Positions 40,941 to 46,959 of a DNA stretch of 46,959 bases are shown piece after piece. Numbering within the stretch: position 1 is the first letter of the stretch; each line of letters starts with the position of its first letter. The stretch covers positions 1 through 46,959 of the forward strand of contig JANXNI010000089.1 in assembly GCA_025354165.1 (NCBI GenBank), given 5' to 3'. The DNA is from Burkholderiales bacterium. Its GTDB lineage: Bacteria > Pseudomonadota > Gammaproteobacteria > Burkholderiales > Casimicrobiaceae. The notes under the pieces are model-generated. The model was not told where the DNA came from and did no database searches. It saw nothing but the letters and a program-made list of their open reading frames with translations. Both the position numbers and the translations under genes were made by a program.

Positions 40941-42260
40941 TTACTTCAGTAACGCCGTTTGAGCCGCTTCCAGCGCGCGATCTCGCTGCTCAACAAAATC
41001 AGCGCGTTTGCGCTCAACGGCGATATCGGGAATCACGCCGTGTCCTTCGATACGCCCGCCTTTGGCGTTGGTAAATCCGATTTCGCTAAACGCGAGTTCA
41101 CCGCCGCCCGGCAGCGCTGCGTAGCCCAAAAAGGCGAGCAAACACCCGCAGGAAACTTCGCCAACGACGATGGCGCGACCGGTTGATTGCAACGCACCCG
41201 CCGTGGCCTCAGACGCACTAGCGCTGTCGGCGTCCACGAGAACGGCGAGCTTGCCCGCGTAGGCGTCCGGCTTACCCGGAACGATAGCTTCGGGGGACGC
41301 AATTTTGACGAGACCGAACGCGAGTGTCACCGGTTTTCCGGTGCGTGTTTCGGTGCGTCCGATGACGGTCTTTGTCTTCAGGAAACTGCCGACGATGGCT
41401 TCTGCCATCGCGCCCGAGCCACCGCCGTTGCCGCGCAAGTCGAGCACCAGCGCGGGCGTGTCTTTCAAGGCATCGATAGCGCTCAATACGCTGCTGCGCA
41501 ATGATTCCTGAAACGAGGTGAAACGCACGTAGCCAATGCCCGAAGGCAGCACGCGGCTGGTCACAATCGGTCGTGTCGATAGCGTTTTCGGTCGTAGCCG
41601 CACGTCGAATTCGCTGCCGTCGACGCGTGCGAACGACAGCCCGAATGTTGCGCTAAGGGACTCACGAGCCGCCTCATTGGCGACCACGTTCAATCGGCGC
41701 AATGGCATGCGGAGCGCCGCTTGCGGCGACGACGTTTTGCGCGCGGCCTGCGCCCAGATTTGCCACTGCGTTTGCGCCTCTTTGCCATCGATACGCAGCA
41801 GACGCATTCCGGCACGCGCGCCCGACCAGTACGCGTCGGATTCAGGATGCACCGACAACACGACGAGCGCGCCATCAATCAGTCGGATATTGAGCCCGAG
41901 CGATAGCACCTGCTGCTCTTTTCGCTGCGCAACGGCTTTCGGCGATTCCACGCGCGTATGCACGTCGGCAAGCTCGCCCGCCATCTGATCCAGTCGCTCC
42001 CAGAACTCATCGTCGGTCGCGGCCGACAGCGCCAGAGGCTGCCATTTTTCTCGTGCTGCGCGCCAGTCCACGCCGTTCAAATCAGCGCGGTAATAGTGAT
42101 CGTTGACAGTGCTCCACACCGCATCAATCGCGGCCTTGCGCACGGCGGGCGTCGCGCCGGTACTTTGTTCGAATGACGAAACCGGCACATGGCGCCCGAT
42201 GATGTTGTATGGATCGATGCTGGCGCAGCCGCCGACGACGAGCGCCGTGGCCACCAACAT
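40941..42260 (-). CDS. S41-family peptidase-like lipoprotein
   Basis: A 439-residue protein. Starting from the ATG at 42260, the lipobox is VVGGC (Cys12). A tail-specific protease domain (about 280-420) has LVLDLRGNGGG and DADSASASEATAGAL with the catalytic Ser. The usual GK with the catalytic Lys appears as SCGCLLAF, so K is replaced and activity is doubtful. A PDZ-like region (about 130-190) precedes it. An ATG at 42332 is a longer choice, but it includes a REP and overlaps no better ribosome site. Confidence 0.8.
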   Translation of the reverse strand: MLVATALVVGGCASIDPYNIIGRHVPVSSFEQSTGATPAVRKAAIDAVWSTVNDHYYRADLNGVDWRAAREKWQPLALSAATDDEFWERLDQMAGELADVHTRVESPKAVAQRKEQQVLSLGLNIRLIDGALVVLSVHPESDAYWSGARAGMRLLRIDGKEAQTQWQIWAQAARKTSSPQAALRMPLRRLNVVANEAARESLSATFGLSFARVDGSEFDVRLRPKTLSTRPIVTSRVLPSGIGYVRFTSFQESLRSSVLSAIDALKDTPALVLDLRGNGGGSGAMAEAIVGSFLKTKTVIGRTETRTGKPVTLAFGLVKIASPEAIVPGKPDAYAGKLAVLVDADSASASEATAGALQSTGRAIVVGEVSCGCLLAFLGYAALPGGGELAFSEIGFTNAKGGRIEGHGVIPDIAVERKRADFVEQRDRALEAAQTALLK

Positions 42261-42273
42261 GAGCGCTGCACTA

Positions 42274-42294
42274 TCGCGGTGAAACCGCTCCCAC
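42274..42294. repeat. Single arm of the GTGGGAGCGG REP
   Basis: TCGCGGTGAAACCGCTCCC is the same arm as at 9504, with a TA-to-GA change. It falls between the upstream gene's stop and the preferred S41 start. Confidence 0.75.
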
Positions 42295-42315
42295 AACTTA
42301 AGTAAAACTGTCACA

Positions 42316-42669
42316 TCAACGCCGCGCGTCATCCTCATCATCGTAGCGCCGCGTGGTGATGGCGATTTTTGGTGCGTATGCCGTGGCCAGCGCGCGAATA
42401 AAGGTGAGCTTGCCGGCGATGACTTCGGACACCGCCTTGACACCGTCTTCGCTCACCACTTTGTCGACTACGGCCTTCTCAAAGCGTTCGCGGAGATCGG
42501 GCGCTACGTTGGCGCGAATGCGCCCCATGACAAAGGATTCGGCGTCATCGATGCTGGCGAATGACTTGGCGACGGGCATGCCTAGTGGCGAGCCCTCAAT
42601 GATCACCAGTCGATTGGAATCGCTCTCGTCCTGATGTTCCTGACGGTTCTTATCTGGCGCTTGTGACAA
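42316..42669 (-). CDS. Hypothetical protein
   Basis: A 117-residue soluble protein that I do not recognise. The N-terminal 20 residues are charged and disordered; the rest has two probable helices around IDDAESFVMGRIRANVAPDLRERFEKAVVDKVV and a basic C-terminus ending DDEDDARR. The start is TTG at 42669 with a near-perfect GGAGGT 6 bases upstream, the best ribosome site in the region. It precedes the S41 lipoprotein gene by 55 bases on the same strand. Confidence 0.65.
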   Translation of the reverse strand: MSQAPDKNRQEHQDESDSNRLVIIEGSPLGMPVAKSFASIDDAESFVMGRIRANVAPDLRERFEKAVVDKVVSEDGVKAVSEVIAGKLTFIRALATAYAPKIAITTRRYDDEDDARR

Positions 42670-42841
42670 GGATTACCTCCGGTTCGTCTGTGCCCGCAGC
42701 GTCCGGTCGAACGCTTCAGCGGTTCATGCAATTGAGCCACGTACGGCGCTTGCATTTGCGACCTATCATAGCGATATTGCGTGTATGCGGTGACGTCCTC
42801 CTAGCGGCGGTCACGCTTCACACCACCGGGAGAAATAAAAA

Positions 42842-43210
42842 ATGTCTGATGTCATCAACGTACCTAACCCACCGAATGCACCGAGCGATGGGCAACCGAG
42901 CGAAGCCACGATCCAGATCACGCACATCACCTATGCACTCTATGCGCTTGGGATGGTGACCGGCATCTTCGCCATTGCCGGGCTCATCGTGGCCTACATC
43001 AAGCGTGATGACGCGGTCGGCAGCTACCTCAGCTCCCACTACTCATGGCTGATCCGCACCTTCTGGTGGGGACTCCTGTGGACGACCATCGGCATCATTC
43101 TGGCCATCGTGGCAATTGGATTCGTTGTGCTCGCCGTGGTCTGGATCTGGTGGGTTTACCGCATCATCAAGGGCTGGCTGCGCCTGACCGAGAAGCGGGA
43201 AATCGCGTAA
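42842..43210 (+). CDS. DUF4870-like small membrane protein
   Basis: A 122-residue protein with three hydrophobic segments: ITYALYALGMVTGIFAIAGLIVAYI, WLIRTFWWGLLWTTIGIILAIVAIG, and FVVLAVVWIWWVYRIIKG. The pattern YIKRDDAVGSYLSSHYSWLIRTFWW is typical of DUF4870. A purine-rich GGGAGAAA lies 6 bases before the ATG. It is divergent from the TTG-start hypothetical gene and convergent with dacB. Function unknown. Confidence 0.8.
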   Translation: MSDVINVPNPPNAPSDGQPSEATIQITHITYALYALGMVTGIFAIAGLIVAYIKRDDAVGSYLSSHYSWLIRTFWWGLLWTTIGIILAIVAIGFVVLAVVWIWWVYRIIKGWLRLTEKREIA

Positions 43211-43231
43211 CCCGTTCGGGCGAGAAAGTTC

Positions 43232-44698
43232 CTAGTTTGACTTCGCGGGCTCAAGCTGCGGAGCCTTTGACGGAACCTGCGACTGCGTTTGATAAACCCA
43301 ATCCACCGCAGCGTCGAGCGCCCGTTGTCCGGCCTCGGCGTTGCCGTGATTGATCATGCCCACAAAAATCATCTTGCGATCACCAGGCAACAGCAGATAG
43401 CCCGCGAGCGCTTTGACGCCCGTGAGCGTGCCGGTTTTCAGGTACGCCGAACCGTCGGCCTGATGATTGATGAAGCGGTTGACCAGTGTGCCGTCGGTCG
43501 CCGCGAGCGGTAGCGATGACACAAAATCGCTTGAAAATGGCGCGGTCAGGCCGTATTCGAGAAGCTTGGCCATACTTTGCGCCGACACCCGTTCGTTGCG
43601 CGACAACCCCGAGCCGTTCTCGATCACTACATCGGAAATATCAAAACCGCGGCTCTTGGCCCATTCACGTATGCTGCGCCCAGCGCGTTTGGCCACGGCG
43701 GGCCGTTTGCTGAGTTCGGCGTCAATCGTGAGCAGCAGCTGCCGTGCCATCACGTTGTTGCTGAATTTATTGATGTCGGTCACCATCGAGGCGAGCGGTG
43801 CCGAGGTGTGGGTGTAGAGCACGCGCGCGTTCTTCGGCGTCGCCCCGTCTTTCATGATGCCTGTCCAGGTGCCGCCCGCGTCGCGCCACATGCGCGCAAA
43901 GGTGCCCGCGATCAAGCCGTTGTGATCGAACAGGCTCACATACCAGGCGCGATCCGCGCAATCACGCGGGTAAGTGCCGGTGAAGCTTGCCGAGGCCCGG
44001 TTGCCATCGTTCGTAAATACGGGCGTTACCAGCGACCGCCAGTCGCCACAATTGCCGCCGGTCGCACGCAAGCGGTTGGTCAGCGCCAGTCCGTCCGGGG
44101 GCGGGCCGTCAGTCGTGACTGTGACCGAATTGTCCGGTTGCGGCACAAATCGAAAGCCGACCGCCTGAAAGTTGAACAGCAAGGCATCGGGGCTGACGTT
44201 GTACGGCTTGAGCGCCTGACCGTCGAACTGGCCGGGGTCATAGTCAACGCTCGCGAATCGCGAGCGATCCAGCAAAATATCCCCGGCAATCTCGCGAATC
44301 CCGCGATCCCGCAGCGCCTTGATCGCGGTCTGCAAATGATCCGCGACGAACTTCGGGTCCCCGCTGCCATGCAGGTAGAGCGGGCCTTGCAGCACGCCGG
44401 CCTCAACCCGCGCTGTCGTGGAAAACGTCGTTTTCCAGGTGTAATTAGGCGTCAATACATCGAGCCCAACGAGCGTCGTCAATATCTTCATGGTTGACGC
44501 GGGATTCATTGGCACCGTGCTGCGATGTGCGATCAATGGCTCGACCTGGCCGACCTCGCGAACGTAAATGCTGACCGCGTTCATCGGAACGCCGACCTCG
44601 CGCATCGCCTTGGTGACCGGGTCGGGCAACGCGGCGTCAGCCGTCAATGTGGAAAGCAAAGCCGCGACGCTCGCCGCAACTACAGTGATTCTGGACAT
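43232..44698 (-). CDS. dacB: D-alanyl-D-alanine carboxypeptidase/endopeptidase (PBP4)
   Basis: A 488-residue class C penicillin-binding protein that trims or cuts peptidoglycan crosslinks in the periplasm. A signal peptide covers 1-22 (MSRITVVAASVAALLSTLTADA). The active-site motifs are SxxK as STMK (S68-K71), SxN as SNN (about 317) and KTG (about 427). The large insertion between the first two is standard for PBP4. ATG start; divergent from marR. Confidence 0.95.
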   Translation of the reverse strand: MSRITVVAASVAALLSTLTADAALPDPVTKAMREVGVPMNAVSIYVREVGQVEPLIAHRSTVPMNPASTMKILTTLVGLDVLTPNYTWKTTFSTTARVEAGVLQGPLYLHGSGDPKFVADHLQTAIKALRDRGIREIAGDILLDRSRFASVDYDPGQFDGQALKPYNVSPDALLFNFQAVGFRFVPQPDNSVTVTTDGPPPDGLALTNRLRATGGNCGDWRSLVTPVFTNDGNRASASFTGTYPRDCADRAWYVSLFDHNGLIAGTFARMWRDAGGTWTGIMKDGATPKNARVLYTHTSAPLASMVTDINKFSNNVMARQLLLTIDAELSKRPAVAKRAGRSIREWAKSRGFDISDVVIENGSGLSRNERVSAQSMAKLLEYGLTAPFSSDFVSSLPLAATDGTLVNRFINHQADGSAYLKTGTLTGVKALAGYLLLPGDRKMIFVGMINHGNAEAGQRALDAAVDWVYQTQSQVPSKAPQLEPAKSN

Positions 44699-44737
44699 GC
44701 TGAAATTATCGGTTACCCGAAGCCGCGAGTGGGCGTC

Positions 44738-44776
44738 TTGCTCCAGATCATATTAATTGTTCTAATACGAACCAAT
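44738..44776 (+). promoter_or_regulatory. Promoter and candidate MarR operator
   Basis: TTGCTC (44738-44743) and TCTAAT (44761-44766) form a -35/-10 pair with 17-base spacing. The imperfect inverted repeat ATTGTTC-6-GAACCAAT overlaps the -10. It is a candidate autoregulatory site. The inferred transcription start is close to the ATG. Confidence 0.4.
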
Positions 44777-45224
44777 GAATTCCGGCGTCACGATTCCCAC
44801 CTTCATGCCCACGCTGCGGCAATTGATTCGCTGCACTCAGGCGTTCGAGCGCTTTTCCGGCGCGCACGTCAAAAAAATGGGTTTGACCGAATCGCAATTC
44901 GACGTCATCGCCACGCTTGGCAACACCAGCGGCATGACCTGCAAAGAATTGGGCGAACGCACGCTGATCACCAAGGGCACGTTGACCGGCGTGCTTGATC
45001 GCATGGAAGCGCGCGGACTCGTCTCGCGCAAACCCGATGCCGACGACGCCCGGCGCACGCACATTGCGTTAACGCGCAAAGGTGCGGTGCTGTTTGACGA
45101 GGCTTTTCCAGCGCATATGCGGCATTTGCAGCGAGTGTTTGACCGCATTCCTCCGGTGGAACTTGTTTCGCTGCACAACCATCTAGGCGATTTGCGTCTG
45201 GCATTTGAAGAGACTTCGGCATGA
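44775..45224 (+). CDS. MarR-family transcriptional regulator
   Basis: A 149-residue winged-helix repressor. The DNA-recognition segment is about 47-95 (TSGMTCKELGERTLITKGTLTGVLDRMEARGLVSRK), followed by the wing RKPDADDARRTHIALTRKG. Helices at both ends form the dimer. The ATG at 44775 may give little leader; a second ATG at 44805 is possible. It overlaps the cytochrome b gene by 4 bases (ATGA) and so is in the same operon, an unusual partner for a cytochrome. Confidence 0.9.
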   Translation: MNSGVTIPTFMPTLRQLIRCTQAFERFSGAHVKKMGLTESQFDVIATLGNTSGMTCKELGERTLITKGTLTGVLDRMEARGLVSRKPDADDARRTHIALTRKGAVLFDEAFPAHMRHLQRVFDRIPPVELVSLHNHLGDLRLAFEETSA

Positions 45225-45925
45225 CAAAACCCGCGACTGACTTAGTGTCTGCGCCCGTCTGGGACGCTTTCGTGCGCTGTTTTCACTGGACTCTGGTCAC
45301 CTTGTTTACGATTTCGGTGGTTAGTGGCGAGGTCGGCGGCGAATGGATCGCTTGGCACATGCGAAGCGGCTACGCCATCCTCGCGCTCGTCGTGTTCCGT
45401 CTGATCTGGGGATTTGTTGGCGGCGAATACGCGCGCTTCACCTCATTCCTGACGGGGCCGGTTCGCAGCTTCAAATTCGCCAAAGGCCTGCTCGGCAAGA
45501 GCCACCAACCTGTGATCGGCCACAACCCGGTCGGCGGCTGGATGGTCGTGGTGCTGCTCGTGTTGCTGGCAACCCAAGCCGTGCTCGGCCTGTTCAGCAA
45601 CGACGAAATCGCCACCACCGGGCCGCTGGCGCGGTACGTGTCGGAAGAAACCTCGCTCACGCTCATGAGCCGTCACCGCACCATTGGCGACGTGCTCCTG
45701 ATCCTCGTCGGCGTACACATTGCGGCGGTACTCTTTCATGTTTTCGTGAAAAAGGACGGCATCCTTCGCGCCATGTTTAGCGGCCGCAAAGCGCTGCCGC
45801 CGACCCTTGCCAGCGAAGCCAGCTCTGCGCGCAAAGCCTCGCATCCGCTCGGTTTCGTCGTTTTGTCCATCGCCATTGCCGCTGTCGTCATCGCCGTCAA
45901 CTGGCCCGCGTTATTCAAGTCCTGA
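45221..45925 (+). CDS. Cytochrome b561-type membrane protein
   Basis: A 234-residue di-haem cytochrome b of the Ni/Fe-hydrogenase/cytochrome b561 type. Four or five membrane helices. Candidate haem ligands: H22 (CFHWTLV), H46 (WHMRSGY), a His in SRHRTIGD and one in VGVHIAAVLFH. It may feed electrons from quinones to the cytochrome c' encoded next. It overlaps marR (ATGA) and ends 47 bases before cytochrome c'. Confidence 0.88.
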   Translation: MTKPATDLVSAPVWDAFVRCFHWTLVTLFTISVVSGEVGGEWIAWHMRSGYAILALVVFRLIWGFVGGEYARFTSFLTGPVRSFKFAKGLLGKSHQPVIGHNPVGGWMVVVLLVLLATQAVLGLFSNDEIATTGPLARYVSEETSLTLMSRHRTIGDVLLILVGVHIAAVLFHVFVKKDGILRAMFSGRKALPPTLASEASSARKASHPLGFVVLSIAIAAVVIAVNWPALFKS

Positions 45926-45972
45926 TTTGTTTGTTCCTGTCTAATCTGTCATCGTTTCTTAATGGAGTACCT

Positions 45973-46425
45973 ATGAAAAATTTCACCAAAATCGCCATCG
46001 CGACCGCCGCCATCGCCGTCGCCACATCCGCGCTAGCGCAGCCGAAGCCGGAAGCGTTCGTCAAGCATCGTAAAGCCGCGCTCACGCTCATGGGCTGGTA
46101 CTTCGGCTCAATGGGCCCTGTGGCCAAAGGCGAAAAGGCGTTCAACAAAGACGAGCTCACCAAGACAACCGCACTCGTGGCCACGATGGCCAAACTGCCA
46201 TTCGACAGCTTTGTTGCGGGCACCGAAAACATCGGCAACACCGAGGCGCTTCCAGCCGTCTGGAGCAACAACGCGAAATTTAAAGAGCTGGCCACCAAGT
46301 TAGGCGTAGAAACCGACAAACTCGCTGCCGTTGCCGCAGCGGGCGATGCTGACGGCTTTAAAAAGCAGTTCGGCGTAGTCGGCGGCACCTGCAAAGCCTG
46401 TCACGACGACTTCCGCAAGAAGTAA
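45973..46425 (+). CDS. Class II cytochrome c (cytochrome c')
   Basis: A 150-residue periplasmic protein. The signal peptide is about 1-22 (ALA-Q). The haem motif CKACH is near the C-terminus (C140, C143, H144) as in the four-helix cytochrome c' fold. These proteins bind NO and carry electrons. I chose the ATG at 45973, preceded by GGAG with 5-base spacing, over an in-frame extension of 14 residues. Confidence 0.93.
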   Translation: MKNFTKIAIATAAIAVATSALAQPKPEAFVKHRKAALTLMGWYFGSMGPVAKGEKAFNKDELTKTTALVATMAKLPFDSFVAGTENIGNTEALPAVWSNNAKFKELATKLGVETDKLAAVAAAGDADGFKKQFGVVGGTCKACHDDFRKK

Positions 46426-46452
46426 CCACGTCGGGGCCTGAACCCACCTTGA

Positions 46453-46478
46453 AACGCCCGCTTTTGCGGGCGTTTTTG
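46453..46478 (+). terminator. Rho-independent terminator of the cytochrome operon
   Basis: AACGCCCGC-TTTT-GCGGGCGTT followed by TTTTG is a long hairpin with a U-tract, 28 bases after the cytochrome c' stop. Confidence 0.9.
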
Positions 46479-46559
46479 TTTGCGCAGCGCAGATCGTCAT
46501 GCGAACAACGAGACCGCCGCTCGCCGGGCGGGCACTGCGCGCCTCGTGCGCTACCGTGA

Positions 46560-46581
46560 AGCGCCGGTTTTTTGCGGCGCT
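46560..46581. other. Perfect hairpin AGCGCCG/CGGCGCT
   Basis: A 7-bp stem with an 8-base T-rich loop, not followed by a T-run. Purpose unknown. No gene is seen from 46479 to the next repeat. Confidence 0.4.
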
Positions 46582-46733
46582 ATCCCATTTCCAAATCAAT
46601 ACTGACCTTGTCGTCATCGCCTTGCCATACTCCCGCGCCGTCTATGGATCCGCATCGCGTCATGATTGATTTAGAAAAGGAATGAGTAGGCCGGAGCGCT
46701 GAAACCGACCCACTCAAAACTTGGCGCGAAACC

Positions 46734-46856
46734 ATCAGCTTTTGGCTAAAAGCACCGCTGCATAGGGGCTAGAGGCTGGATTGACCATTTGTTGATAAAT
46801 GGCGATTTGGCGTGCTAGCCCCCACAAAACCAGCGATTCCGCTGAAAGCCGCTAAT
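46734..46856. repeat. ERIC-like intergenic palindrome, copy G
   Basis: Left arm ATCAGCTTTTGGCTAAAAGC and CATAGGGGCTAG pair with CTAGCCCC and GCTGAAAGCCGCTAAT. The core is TTGTTGATAAAT. It shares the 12-mer CATAGGGGCTAG with copy A. Confidence 0.85.
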
Positions 46857-46947
46857 CGGTTATCCGTCAATTCAACGAGTTAACCGATCCTCACTGACGT
46901 TCAATTGTCAGAAGTCAGGTGGAAGTCAGAATCGACCCGGAGTTTTC

Positions 46948-46959
46948 ATGTTTCATGAT
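46948..46959 (+). CDS. Possible start of a gene running off the window
   Basis: An ATG preceded by GGAG with 5-base spacing is followed by three codons (TTT CAT GAT) before the window ends. Nothing can be said about its product. Confidence 0.3.

Noticed and set aside
46300-46617. Minus-strand open frame over the end of cytochrome c' and its terminator
   Set aside because: It crosses a strong terminator hairpin and a known gene, with no recognisable product.

Overview
The window is about 47 kb of GC-rich chromosomal DNA from a proteobacterium, most likely a betaproteobacterium. This rests on a glrK/qseE-qseG-glrR/qseF operon, hemC-hemD, sigma-32 with a HrcA operator, cytochrome c', a selU-tesA-ybbA-ybbP block and two classes of REP repeat. 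Placement below class is not possible without a search.

Layout. (1) 1-1337: tRNA-Lys(UUU) with promoter and terminator, then a cation diffusion facilitator. (2) 1.4-7.6 kb: a toxin-antitoxin and nuclease island. It holds an HTH relic, hipBA with a clear palindromic operator, a translationally coupled DUF433 plus DUF3883 (PD-(D/E)XK) pair, vapBC, a DUF4143 AAA ATPase with a 15-bp inverted repeat over its start codon, and a parE pair with a double-palindrome operator. (3) 7.6-14.7 kb: a luciferase-like oxidoreductase, an Lrp regulator divergent from an AceE/MdeB-type 2-oxoacid dehydrogenase E1, a phytanoyl-CoA-type dioxygenase and an SAF-domain dehydrogenase. (4) 14.7-20.1 kb: rpoH behind a perfect CIRCE element, dut, and the glrR-qseG-glrK two-component operon. 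(5) 20.6-28.0 kb: a lipoprotein, AMP nucleosidase, DbpA helicase, a glutamate-synthase-like FMN protein, a C45-type acyltransferase and an SDR. (6) 28-36.2 kb: a DsbA/FrnE protein with a DUF418 membrane protein, the conserved selU-tesA / ybbA-ybbP block, a CoA pyrophosphatase and a truncated haemoglobin. (7) 36.2-46.4 kb: a P-loop kinase and VOC pair, a thioredoxin-like protein whose start codon overlaps that of divergent hemC, hemD, a D-2-hydroxyacid dehydrogenase, an S41-type lipoprotein, dacB, and a marR-cytochrome b-cytochrome c' cluster.

The most striking feature is not a gene. Seven copies of a roughly 120-130 bp imperfect palindrome occupy intergenic gaps across the window. They share arm sequences and a central AAGTCGAT or AAGTCGACTT motif, and in overall build they resemble ERIC elements. 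In at least four cases the right end sits 0-17 nt from the stop codon of a minus-strand gene. The family looks like a dispersed, structured 3'-UTR-type element that I do not recognise. Two other repeat families (GGGAGAGGG-type and GTGGGAGCGG-type REPs) and a TTCGAC...CACGAAC-type repeat also occur. Two copies of these have become protein-coding: the HipB tail and a 12-residue insertion in the E1 enzyme.
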